The translations under genes were made by a program, and so were the position numbers. From Bacteroidota bacterium (GTDB lineage: Bacteria > Bacteroidota > Bacteroidia > Bacteroidales > Porphyromonadaceae), in assembly GCA_023388555.1 (NCBI GenBank), contig JAEWGA010000062.1:1-57407 (forward strand): a stretch of DNA of 57,407 nucleotides, read 5' to 3'. The notes beneath the pieces are model-generated. The model ran no database searches and was not told where the DNA came from. It worked only from the letters and a program-made list of their open reading frames with translations. This document shows positions 9,850-17,336 of the stretch, in pieces. Positions within the stretch are counted from its first letter, which is position 1, and each line of letters starts with the position of its first letter.

Positions 9850-10686
9850 ATGAATAAAAAAAGAAACTTTTCCCCCACGTTATGGGGCAGCCTTTTGTGC
9901 ATGCTACTATCCTTAGCTAATGCTACTCCCCTACATAGCCAAACCAACGTACCAGGGAAACAGTTAGCAGGCTCCAAAACCTTTGCCCAGCCCGAACAAC
10001 TCCGCTACTCTGTTTACTTTACCTGGGGCTTCATCAAAGGGAAAGCTGGCGAAGCCGTTATCCTAACCCGTGAAATGAAGCAGCGCGACCAATGGTTTCA
10101 ACAACTTAAATTCCGCACTACGGGAATCTTCGAGAGCGTATTCCCTATGCGCGACACCTTGGAAACCCTCTATGGCGCGTCCCAGCAACCTATGCGTTGG
10201 GAAAAAAGAGTATCGGAAGGAGGCGACTACCTTGTTGATGAAATAACATACACACCACTTCCTAACAAGTGGGCCATCCATTCGCGTCGGTACAACAGCA
10301 CCTCCACCAGCATCGATACCACCTTTATGGTAAACAACAACAAACCGGTAGTGGACCTCCTGTCCACCATCACCTTAGTGCGCAACTTAAACCTTTCGCT
10401 ACTTAAGCCAGGATACCAACTGCCATTTACTGTTGTCCTGGGAAAAAGCCAAGTGCCTTGCATTTTAGTTTACTCTGGAATCGATATTTTAACATTGCCC
10501 AATAAGTCGGACGTAGAATGTATTCGTATGGACCTAAACATCCACGACGAAGCCTTTCACAACCACTCCAAATCGGCACAAGTATGGATATCCAATAACG
10601 AGCAAGCCCTTCCGGTACGCATCCGGGCCAAACTAAAAATAGGGTATGCCGAGTGCAACTTAGTAGAACACCTTCCCCTGCGCTAA
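9850..10686 (+). CDS. DUF3108 domain-containing exported protein
   Basis: Predicted periplasmic or envelope protein of 278 residues. A signal peptide covers about residues 1-30 (charged KKKR start, hydrophobic core, cleavage near LHS-QTN). The rest matches the DUF3108 pattern seen in Bacteroidota: LRYSVYFTWGFIKGKAGEAV near residues 52-71 and alternating beta-strand segments, suggesting a lipocalin- or beta-barrel-like fold. No catalytic motif is visible and the role is unknown. The next gene, an HD phosphohydrolase, starts one base after its stop, so the two are translationally close and probably cotranscribed. Confidence 0.8.
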   Translation: MNKKRNFSPTLWGSLLCMLLSLANATPLHSQTNVPGKQLAGSKTFAQPEQLRYSVYFTWGFIKGKAGEAVILTREMKQRDQWFQQLKFRTTGIFESVFPMRDTLETLYGASQQPMRWEKRVSEGGDYLVDEITYTPLPNKWAIHSRRYNSTSTSIDTTFMVNNNKPVVDLLSTITLVRNLNLSLLKPGYQLPFTVVLGKSQVPCILVYSGIDILTLPNKSDVECIRMDLNIHDEAFHNHSKSAQVWISNNEQALPVRIRAKLKIGYAECNLVEHLPLR

Positions 10687-10687
10687 C

Positions 10688-11239
10688 ATGAACGCCCCCG
10701 CACTGGACCCTGTTGCCATTATACAAAGCTACTACCCAACAACCTCCAAGGCTTATAACATACTAATACGCCATAGCGAATCCGTAGCCCGAATGGCCTT
10801 GGATATCATTGCTGCACACCCCCAGTGGAAGCTGGACCAACAACTGGCCTACCAAGCTGCCATGCTGCACGACATAGGAATATTCAAGTGTTACGCCCCA
10901 GATATAGGCTGCACTGGCGAACACCCCTATATATGCCATGGTTTTTGGGGCGCCGAGCTGCTTCGCGAGCTACAACTGCCCCTGCATGCAAGGGTTGCCG
11001 AACGCCATACCGGAACCGGCCTCTCCTGCCAAACCATTATAAAAAACAAATGGCCCTTACCCCACCGCGACATGATGCCCACCACGCTCTTAGAACAAAT
11101 AATCTGCTTTGCGGATAAGTTCTACTCCAAATCCGGAAACCAGGAACGAAAATCCATTCACAACATCCAACAAGGGCTATTACGCTACAGTACCAATGAT
11201 TACGAGCGGTTTAACACCTGGTGCCAGCTCTTCCTATAA
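10688..11239 (+). CDS. HD-domain metal-dependent phosphohydrolase
   Basis: A 183-residue HD-superfamily protein, expected to be a cytoplasmic metal-dependent phosphohydrolase, perhaps acting on nucleotides. Visible metal ligands are His29 (IRHSESVA), His61-Asp62 (AAMLHDIGIF) and a later Asp in CFADKF. Additional conserved histidines lie in HGFWGAELL and ERHTG. It sits between the DUF3108 gene and trmD. Its start (ATG 10688) is immediately after the preceding stop codon, arguing for translational coupling. The substrate is unknown. Confidence 0.85.
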   Translation: MNAPALDPVAIIQSYYPTTSKAYNILIRHSESVARMALDIIAAHPQWKLDQQLAYQAAMLHDIGIFKCYAPDIGCTGEHPYICHGFWGAELLRELQLPLHARVAERHTGTGLSCQTIIKNKWPLPHRDMMPTTLLEQIICFADKFYSKSGNQERKSIHNIQQGLLRYSTNDYERFNTWCQLFL

Positions 11240-11284
11240 AAGCCTTGCTCCGCACGCATAAACAACCGCCTCTTTCGCTACTTG

Positions 11285-11292
11285 TAATTTTG
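11285..11292 (+). promoter_or_regulatory. Putative -7 promoter element for trmD-guaA
   Basis: TAATTTTG fits TAnnTTTG and lies 46 bp before the trmD start, in the 99-bp gap after the HD-domain gene. Confidence 0.45.
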
Positions 11293-11338
11293 TAACAAAC
11301 ATCAAGGTATTTCACCACCTCCTCCCGTAACCCCTATT

Positions 11339-12025
11339 ATGCGTATCGATATTATTACCGTTCTTCCGGAAATGATTGAAGGCTGCCTTCACACCTCCAT
11401 TCTTAAACGTGCTCAGGACCGAGGATTAGCACAAATATGCCTACACAACCTACGGGACTACAGTACCGACAAATGGAAACGCGTAGACGATTACCCCTTT
11501 GGTGGAGAGGCAGGAATGGTAATACAAATAGAGCCTGTGGACCGTGCCATTACAGAGCTAAAAAGCCAACGCCCCTACGACGAAGTGATATTTACTTCGC
11601 CCGATGGCGAACAATTCAACCAGCCCATGGCCAACGAGCTTTCCTTGCTCAACAACATCATTATCCTATGTGGACACTATAAAGGCATCGACCACCGCAT
11701 ACGAGAACACCTAATAACCAAAGAGATATCTGTTGGCGACTATGTATTAACCGGCGGCGAAATGCCAGCAGCCATGATTGCCGATGCTGTTATTAGGCTT
11801 ATACCTGGCGTTATTGGCGACGAACAAAGCGCCCTAAGCGACTCCTACCAGGACGGACTACTATCCCACCCCGTATACACCCGCCCAGCCAACTACAAAG
11901 GCTGGAAAGTGCCCGACATCCTACTCTCTGGCCACGAAGCCAAAATAGCACAGTGGCGGTTAGAACAAGCACTGGAGCGTACCCGCAACCTTCGCCCTTA
12001 CCTGCTTAACAAGCAAAACAAATAA
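11339..12025 (+). CDS. trmD: tRNA (guanine-N1)-methyltransferase TrmD
   Basis: SPOUT-class enzyme that methylates N1 of G37 in tRNAs, using S-adenosylmethionine, to prevent frameshifting. The 228-residue length is normal. The N-terminus MRIDIITVLPEM, the substrate-binding segment DDYPFGGEAGMV, and the trefoil-knot SAM site GDYVLTGGEMPAAMIADA with IPGVIG are all present. The C-terminal domain carries HPVYTRPANYKGWKVPDILL, which is highly characteristic. guaA follows after 22 bp, so the two may share a transcript. Confidence 0.97.
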   Translation: MRIDIITVLPEMIEGCLHTSILKRAQDRGLAQICLHNLRDYSTDKWKRVDDYPFGGEAGMVIQIEPVDRAITELKSQRPYDEVIFTSPDGEQFNQPMANELSLLNNIIILCGHYKGIDHRIREHLITKEISVGDYVLTGGEMPAAMIADAVIRLIPGVIGDEQSALSDSYQDGLLSHPVYTRPANYKGWKVPDILLSGHEAKIAQWRLEQALERTRNLRPYLLNKQNK

Positions 12026-12047
12026 CCCCATAATACACCCCCAACCC

Positions 12048-13574
12048 ATGCTGGATAAAATTTTAATCGTAGACTTCGGTTCACAAACAACCCAACTTAT
12101 CGGACGCCGAATAAGGGAAATGAACGTTTATTGCGAAATTGTTCCCTACAACAAAGTGCCCGAACCACAAGAGTGGAATCACATTAAAGGTATAATCCTA
12201 TCGGGAAGCCCCTTCTCCGTTAATTCCCCCGAGGCATTCAAAGCCGACCTCCCCAACCTTGTTGGCCGCGTACCCATACTGGGTATTTGCTACGGTGCCC
12301 AACACTTGGCAAACCACTACGGCGGAACTGTAGAAGCCGCTGCAACACGCGAGTTTGGACGTGCTCACCTTCATACCATTACCACAACGGACCCCCTGCT
12401 ACAAGGTATTACCCAAGGGGCGCAAGTATGGATGTCGCACGGAGACACCATTGTTGAACTCCCCACAGGTGCCGAAACCATTGCTTGCACCTCGGACGTA
12501 CAAAATGCAGCCTACCGGATAGCCAACAAACAAGTTTGGGCCGTACAGTTTCACCCAGAGGTATACCACTCCGAATGCGGGCAACAACTACTAAAAAACT
12601 TCCTTACTATATGTAATATGCCCCAAAACTGGACGCCTGCCTCCTTTGTAGAAACCACCGTTGCCCAACTACAACAGCAATTAGGCTCCGATACAGTTTT
12701 GCTCGCACTTTCTGGAGGTGTCGACTCCTCCGTATGTGCCGCACTGCTCAATAAAGCCATAGGAGACCGCCTAATATGCATATTCGTGGACCACGGACTG
12801 CTCCGCAAAAACGAGTTTGAAGAAGTACTTGCCAGCTACCAACACATGGGCTTAAACGTTAAGGGCGTAAATGCACAGGAATACTTTTTTAGCCAACTTA
12901 AAGGTGTTACCGACCCCGAAAAGAAACGTAAAATAATAGGGAAAGGATTTATAGACGTCTTCGACCAAGAGGCAGCAAAACTCTCTGGCGTAAAATGGCT
13001 TGGCCAGGGAACAATATACCCCGATGTAATAGAGTCCGTATCCATCACAGGAACAGTTATTAAAAGCCATCATAATGTAGGAGGACTGCCCGAGAAAATG
13101 GGACTTAAATTAGTTGAACCCCTACGCCTGCTGTTTAAGGACGAAGTGCGCCGTATAGGGCTAGAGCTTGGTATGAGCCCACAACTTATACACCGCCACC
13201 CCTTCCCTGGGCCAGGGTTAGGCATCCGTATCTTAGGCGAAATAACCCCCGAGCGGGTAAAACTCCTACAAGAGGCAGACCATATATATATGTCGCTAAT
13301 GCGCGAATGGGGACTATACGACCAAATTTGGCAAGCCGGTGCCATCCTCCTACCCGTACAATCCGTAGGCGTAATGGGCGACGAACGCACCTACGAAAGT
13401 GTTGTAGCCCTCCGGGCTGTTACCTCACAAGATGCCATGACGGCCGACTGGGCAAAGCTACCCCACGACTTTTTAGCAAAGGTTTCCAACGAAATCATTA
13501 ATAAAGTAAAGGGCATCAACCGCGTAGTATACGACATCAGCTCCAAACCACCCGCCACTATCGAGTGGGAATAG
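12048..13574 (+). CDS. guaA: GMP synthase (glutamine-hydrolysing)
   Basis: Converts XMP to GMP using ATP and glutamine in the cytoplasm, the last step of guanylate synthesis. The class I glutamine amidotransferase domain (about 1-190) has its nucleophile Cys81 in GICYGAQ and the His169/Glu171 pair in FHPEV. The ATP-pyrophosphatase domain follows with the P-loop SGGVDSS at 222-228. The C-terminal dimerisation domain includes RHPFPGPGLGIRILGE and the end motif SKPPATIEWE. The 508-residue length is typical and all catalytic residues are intact. Confidence 0.98.
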   Translation: MLDKILIVDFGSQTTQLIGRRIREMNVYCEIVPYNKVPEPQEWNHIKGIILSGSPFSVNSPEAFKADLPNLVGRVPILGICYGAQHLANHYGGTVEAAATREFGRAHLHTITTTDPLLQGITQGAQVWMSHGDTIVELPTGAETIACTSDVQNAAYRIANKQVWAVQFHPEVYHSECGQQLLKNFLTICNMPQNWTPASFVETTVAQLQQQLGSDTVLLALSGGVDSSVCAALLNKAIGDRLICIFVDHGLLRKNEFEEVLASYQHMGLNVKGVNAQEYFFSQLKGVTDPEKKRKIIGKGFIDVFDQEAAKLSGVKWLGQGTIYPDVIESVSITGTVIKSHHNVGGLPEKMGLKLVEPLRLLFKDEVRRIGLELGMSPQLIHRHPFPGPGLGIRILGEITPERVKLLQEADHIYMSLMREWGLYDQIWQAGAILLPVQSVGVMGDERTYESVVALRAVTSQDAMTADWAKLPHDFLAKVSNEIINKVKGINRVVYDISSKPPATIEWE

Positions 13575-13803
13575 CCATAACTCGCAAAAAAAGAGCATAG
13601 CATTCCTCTCATTACCAATAAAAAGCGTATATTTGCACCGAATTTGCGTGGCCGAAAGTATAACTTTCCAGCCTCCCCCCTCCGGCTTTCTGCCTAAGGG
13701 CACATTGCAAATCGCCTCAATCCTTTAGGGCACCACAACATTTGGCTTAGCCCCAAAGAGCACCAAAACTATTACTTATAACAATAAAAGCATACTTTGC
13801 CCT
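13575..13803. other. Intergenic region between guaA and HU, with putative promoter
   Basis: This 229-bp gap contains TATATTTG at 13628-13635, a fair TAnnTTTG match, which would give the HU transcript a leader of roughly 170 bases. The leader includes a C-rich run near 13674 and short complementary segments (GAAAG/CTTTC). I recognise no known RNA family here. A second, imperfect element (TACTTTG, one base short) lies only 5 bases before the HU start. Confidence 0.4.
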
Positions 13804-14094
13804 ATGACCAAAGCAGAAGTAGTTAACGAAATAGCCCGACGCACTGGTATTGAGAAAATTCTTATACTCGAAACCATAGAGCAGTTTATGGACGTAGTAA
13901 AGAGTTCTCTTGCAAGCGATGAAAGTGTTTACTTGCGCGGGTTTGGTAGCTTCCTTGTTAAGGAACGAGCTCCCAAAACAGCACGAAACATATCCAAAAA
14001 CGTAACCATTCAAATACCAGCACGCCGGGTACCTTCCTTTAAACCCTCCAAAACTTTTATTGGTATCATAGACAAACCTGCTGGAAAAAAATAA
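13804..14094 (+). CDS. HU/IHF-family DNA-binding protein
   Basis: Nucleoid-associated protein of 96 residues that bends and compacts DNA. The N-terminal helices (MTKAEVVNEIARRTGI) and the saddle with RGFGSFLVKERAPKTARN are diagnostic of the HU/IHF family. The beta-arm ends in the IPARRVPSFKPSKTF segment, with the intercalating proline region conserved. It is followed 29 bp later by the tiny COX24-type gene, and the pair ends at the terminator at 14298. Confidence 0.93.
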   Translation: MTKAEVVNEIARRTGIEKILILETIEQFMDVVKSSLASDESVYLRGFGSFLVKERAPKTARNISKNVTIQIPARRVPSFKPSKTFIGIIDKPAGKK

Positions 14095-14123
14095 TATTAC
14101 TAACCCATTAAAATAAGAAAGCA

Positions 14124-14216
14124 ATGCCAAGCGGAAAAAAAAGAAAACGCCACAAGATGGCAACCCACAAGCGTAAAAAAAGACTGAGAAAAAACCGTCA
14201 TAAGAAAAAGAAATAA
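14124..14216 (+). CDS. AURKAIP1/COX24-type 30-residue basic protein
   Basis: A 30-residue protein, MPSGKKRKRHKMATHKRKKR then LRKNRHKKKK, with no acidic residue. It matches the short AURKAIP1/COX24 (mS38-like) family found in Bacteroidota. The mitochondrial relative is a small-subunit ribosomal protein and the actinobacterial bS22 protein is similar in size and charge, so a ribosomal role is likely but inferred. It sits between HU and RNase G. The ATG at 14124 is the only sensible start and the frame stops at TAA 14214-14216. It is too short for most gene finders and easily missed. Confidence 0.88.
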   Translation: MPSGKKRKRHKMATHKRKKRLRKNRHKKKK

Positions 14217-14297
14217 CACAACCTCTCAGTCGATACCCACCTCCCACCAACAGCCTGTTCTTTCACAAGCCGAAGGGAGGATTATCGCAGAGCTTAC

Positions 14298-14355
14298 AAG
14301 ACAGACCCCCATTGTAACGCCCAGAGGTGTAAGCAATGCGGTCTGTCTTTTTTTT
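14298..14355 (+). terminator. Intrinsic terminator between the COX24-type gene and rng
   Basis: Perfect 10-bp stem AAGACAGACC/GGTCTGTCTT with a long loop holding a second pairing (CATTG/CAATG), followed by a run of T. It separates HU/COX24 from RNase G, which begins only 31 bp later. Confidence 0.85.
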
Positions 14356-14386
14356 GAGTTTAACCGCCTCATAAAAAATCATTTGT

Positions 14387-16006
14387 GTGAATAACGAAGT
14401 AATCATTGACGTCCGCCCCAAAGAAGTCTCCATAGCGGTTCTTGAAGACAAAAAGCTCGTAGAGCTTCAGCGGGAAAAACAAAACATCTCTTACGCGGTA
14501 GGAGATATTTACCTTGGCAAGGTTAAGAAAGTCGTGCCAGGACTCAATGCTGCATTCGTAGACATAGGACACGAAAAAGAAGCCTTCTTGCACTCTCGCG
14601 ACTTAGGAAGCGCCTTCCTAACCTCGAAAAGTTTCCTGGCAGCGCATGCCAAATACGGCAAGAACTTCGACCCCACACGTGTAAAAACAGAAAAAGAGCT
14701 GGACAAAGATGGACCTATCACCGAACGCCTTAGCGTAGGCGACCAAGTGATGGTGCAAATTACCAAAGAGCCTATCTCCACCAAAGGCCCTCGCCTAACA
14801 GGAGAGCTATCCTTTGCAGGGCGTTACCTGGTGCTTATCCCCTTTTCGGACAAAGTTTCCATTTCGCAAAAAATACGCAATGCAGAAGAGAGAAACCGCC
14901 TCCGACAACTTATACTAAGCATCAAGCCCAAGAACGTTACCGTTATTGTACGAACATCGGCCCAAGGAGTACGAGTTGCCGAGCTGGACCACGAGATACG
15001 CTCCCTCACCAAGAAATGGAACAACACCATTGCCAACCTTAACAAAAAGAAAAAAGGCAACCTCCTCTTTGAAGAATCCAGCCGAGCACTTAGCCTGCTG
15101 CGCGATACCTACAACCCCAACTTCAAGGACATATACATCAACGACAAAGCTATGGTGCAAGAAATAGCCGACTATGTTGAGTATATCGACCCTGGGAAAG
15201 GAAGCATCGTTCATTTTTACAACGATACCAAGCCCATCTTCGACCATTTTGATATCACAAAACAAATAAAACAACTGTTTGGGCGTACCGTTGCACACAA
15301 AAATGGTGCTTATTTAGTTATTGAACAAACCGAAGCCATGCACGTTATCGACGTAAACAGCGGTAACAGAGCCAAAGGTAGTTCGCAGCAAGAAGAAACA
15401 GCTATCGAGGTTAACCTCGTAGCCGCCCAAGAAGTAGCACGCCAGTTACGCTTACGAGACCTTGGCGGTATTATCGTAGTCGACTTTATAGATATGGGGT
15501 TGGCTGCCAACCGCCAAAAACTCTTCGAGCAAATGAGCGAGTACATGAAGGCAGACCGTGCAAAGCATACAATACTACCCCTGTCCAAATTCGGACTCAT
15601 GCAGATAACACGCCAACGTGTACGCCAAGCCATGAAAATAGACACGCAGGAAAAGTGTCCTACATGCCACGGAAAAGGCCAAATACAACCTTCCATATTC
15701 TTTACGGACGAATTGGAGGAAAAAGTACGCATCCTGACGCAAGAACATGGTATCAAAAAGCTCAACTTGCATATCCACCCCTATGTCGCAGCATTTGTCA
15801 CCAAGAAAAAAAGCCTCCTATCCTTAGGCTCTTCCATCCACTCGCGCTGGAAAAACTCGTACAGCAAAGGCATAAACATTATCCCGGACCAGTCCATAGG
15901 TATTGTGGACTATGAGTTTGTGGATGCCGATGGCAACGAACTCTCCCACGTACTGGAAAGTAGCCAAGAAAAAGAGGAACCCAAAAAGAAGTCCAACAAG
16001 GGCTAA
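14387..16006 (+). CDS. rng: Ribonuclease G/E family protein
   Basis: Single-strand-specific endoribonuclease for rRNA maturation and mRNA decay, in the cytoplasm. The start is GTG 14387 (NNEVIIDVRPKEVSIAV), matching Bacteroidota homologues; no ATG is nearby. The S1 domain is near residues 38-130 (GDIYLGKVKKVVPGLNAAFV). The catalytic core has HVIDVNSGN and VVDFIDM, which carry the metal-binding aspartates. The zinc-link CPTCHGKG (two cysteines) precedes the small domain. At 539 residues it is RNase G-like and lacks the long RNase E degradosome tail. It ends in a Lys/Glu-rich tail and is followed by a clear terminator. Confidence 0.94.
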   Translation: MNNEVIIDVRPKEVSIAVLEDKKLVELQREKQNISYAVGDIYLGKVKKVVPGLNAAFVDIGHEKEAFLHSRDLGSAFLTSKSFLAAHAKYGKNFDPTRVKTEKELDKDGPITERLSVGDQVMVQITKEPISTKGPRLTGELSFAGRYLVLIPFSDKVSISQKIRNAEERNRLRQLILSIKPKNVTVIVRTSAQGVRVAELDHEIRSLTKKWNNTIANLNKKKKGNLLFEESSRALSLLRDTYNPNFKDIYINDKAMVQEIADYVEYIDPGKGSIVHFYNDTKPIFDHFDITKQIKQLFGRTVAHKNGAYLVIEQTEAMHVIDVNSGNRAKGSSQQEETAIEVNLVAAQEVARQLRLRDLGGIIVVDFIDMGLAANRQKLFEQMSEYMKADRAKHTILPLSKFGLMQITRQRVRQAMKIDTQEKCPTCHGKGQIQPSIFFTDELEEKVRILTQEHGIKKLNLHIHPYVAAFVTKKKSLLSLGSSIHSRWKNSYSKGINIIPDQSIGIVDYEFVDADGNELSHVLESSQEKEEPKKKSNKG

Positions 16007-16027
16007 CCCCCACAAAAAACGTACTCC

Positions 16028-16072
16028 AACAAAAAAGGCAGCAAAACAAATTGTTTCGGTGCCTTTTTTGTT
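16028..16072 (+). terminator. Intrinsic terminator after rng
   Basis: Perfect 13-bp stem AACAAAAAAGGCA/TGCCTTTTTTGTT with a 19-base loop. The A-run on the left and T-run on the right mean it could work in both directions. Confidence 0.85.
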
Positions 16073-16244
16073 ATCCCAACCGCTCCTAACAGGTAGCCCC
16101 GCCCCTTTAATCCCTTCCGTCTTCCCTCCCCCACACACTCGGAACGCAAAAGAAACAACACAGAAAAAATGGACTCTTATTAAAGAACATAAAGGCTATT
16201 TTCTTGATAGTATTTAGGAGCTAATACAACAAAAAAATTGAGGC

Positions 16245-16398
16245 AATTTAGGGGGAAAATAAAGAGGGTTTGGGATGTTAATTTTGAGAGGAGATTTTAG
16301 TGCAAATTTGGGATGTTTTGGAGGGGTAAATTGGAGTGTTTTAGGGGGAGAATTTTGGGGTAATTTTTGGGGAAATTTTTAGGGTGTTTTGGAGAGTA
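16245..16398 (+). repeat. G-rich low-complexity block, nearly free of C
   Basis: In these 154 bases only one C occurs (16303). Nine runs of three to five G (starting at 16251, 16266, 16272, 16310, 16323, 16344, 16357, 16369 and 16382) are separated by A/T stretches, several at 12-13 bp intervals. The element GGGTGTTTTGG at 16382-16392 has an exact complement in the C-rich block at 16701-16711. Confidence 0.75.
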
Positions 16399-16412
16399 CA
16401 AGAAAAGTATTT

Positions 16413-16500
16413 GCGGAGTCCTTCAAAAAAGAAAGCGCAGTTTGTCGTAACGAAAAGCGGAGTTTGTTGCAAAAGAAAGCGCAGTTATTTTTACACAGTT
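16413..16500 (+). repeat. Four tandem copies of a 22-bp repeat
   Basis: The core alternates GCGGAGT (16413), GCGCAGT (16435), GCGGAGT (16457), GCGCAGT (16479) at exactly 22-bp spacing. Copies 2 and 3 share most bases beyond the core (TTGT, then an A-rich end); copy 4 decays after the core. Twenty-two bp is about two helical turns, so the cores face the same side of the DNA, as in arrays of protein-binding sites. Confidence 0.75.
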
Positions 16501-16543
16501 TTTAACACCCCTCGCAAACCCGCTCCAATAAAGGGATTGCGGG

Positions 16544-16760
16544 CGGTCATCCTTTTATCCTCCTAAACACCCCTTTTTCGCCCCCATTTTCCCTTCCCAA
16601 TCGCCCTAAATTTTCGCCCAAATTCACCCTATTTTTCGACTCCAAAATCTATCCATTTTCCACCCAAAATCTACCCCATTTTTCGCCGCCCAAATCCACC
16701 CCAAAACACCCCATTTTTTTGCTCCATTTTTGCCCCCAAAAGTCGGTCATCTTTCTGTCC
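16544..16760 (+). repeat. Imperfect 17-bp direct repeats 200 bp apart
   Basis: CGGTCATCCTTTTATCC at 16544-16560 and CGGTCATCTTTCTGTCC at 16744-16760 agree at 14 of 17 positions and bracket most of the C-rich block. Confidence 0.5.
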
Positions 16761-16870
16761 GAAATTCGGTCCTCAATAGATCCGAATTCACCCTAAGTTT
16801 TCACCCCTAATTTTTTCACTAAAAGTCCTCCCAATTATCGTTCTAAATTGCACCCAAAAGCGTAAAGAAT
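16561..16870 (-). repeat. C-rich block of degenerate 10-14 bp units
   Basis: From about 16568 to 16741 the sequence divides into some fifteen units of 10-14 bp, each a C-run then an A/T-run, such as CGCCCCCATTTT, CACCCTATTTTT, CTACCCCATTTTT and CACCCCATTTTTTT. G occurs only about eight times in 16561-16740, mostly as CG at the unit start. Units become less regular to 16870. It is the strand-reversed counterpart of the G-rich block to its left. Confidence 0.7.
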
Positions 16871-17247
16871 ACCCTAATTTCACTTTGATATTTCTCCTCC
16901 TTCCTCCAAACAAAGTTTCCTCTCAACATACAAAATGCACCTAATACGTTCCAGCTTTGGATTGGCAACCGAAGCCCTAAATACAAGGAGATTTATTGTA
17001 ATGCTTTGGATATTGAGTTTGGTACAAGACCTTGGCAGCAATGCCTTGGGGGAAGGAACAAATACAGGAGAAAAGCATTGTTTGCATTACACCCCAAACA
17101 AAAGGTAGTTCAGTACCGTTATAAAAGCGATATTCCGCTATATAACAGGTCGGTTATAACAATAATATTCCCCCTTCTTTTTTAAGTTCATATCAAAATG
17201 TACCTTTAATAATAGGGCCTAAAGGTATTATGCAATAGCTTTTTCTA

Positions 17248-17255
17248 TATATTTG
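17248..17255 (+). promoter_or_regulatory. Putative -7 promoter element for phoH
   Basis: TATATTTG, a TAnnTTTG match, 81 bp before the chosen phoH start. The -33 region is weak. Confidence 0.45.
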
Positions 17256-17336
17256 TGTACCGTCACCTTTTGTGTGCAATGCGAAAGGAGAAGAGTCAGC
17301 CAATTGTTGACCCATGACCTAAAAACAGACAGTGCT

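Larger units (their letters stand above)
16073..17336. other. Long gene-free region with strand-biased low-complexity blocks
   Basis: About 1.26 kb without a convincing gene. It holds in order a G-rich block (16245-16398), four 22-bp tandem repeats (16413-16500), a C-rich block (16561-16870), and a more ordinary stretch (16870-17247) with a possible 57-residue reading frame (16935-17108, unrecognised) and a hairpin at 17118-17146 (GTTATA/TATAAC outer, AGCG/CGCT inner). A promoter-like TATATTTG then precedes phoH. No transposase, RNA gene or phage sequence was recognised. Confidence 0.7.

Noticed and set aside
13793..13799. TACTTTG as the HU promoter
   Set aside because: It is one base short of TAnnTTTG and only 5 bases before ATG, leaving no room for a transcription start.
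15903..16217. Lys/Pro-rich + frame overlapping the end of rng
   Set aside because: It overlaps rng in another frame and runs through the rng terminator; low-complexity shadow.
16413..16500. 22-bp repeats as a CRISPR array
   Set aside because: Units are contiguous with no unique spacers of 30-40 bp, copies are degenerate, and no cas gene is nearby.
16225..16870. Chromosomal replication origin
   Set aside because: No cluster of DnaA boxes (TTATNCACA) and no dnaA or other origin genes; the composition switch alone is not enough.
17253..17336. N-terminal extension of phoH
   Set aside because: Cys/Arg-rich residues unlike PIN domains, overlapping the -7 element; ATG 17337 fits.
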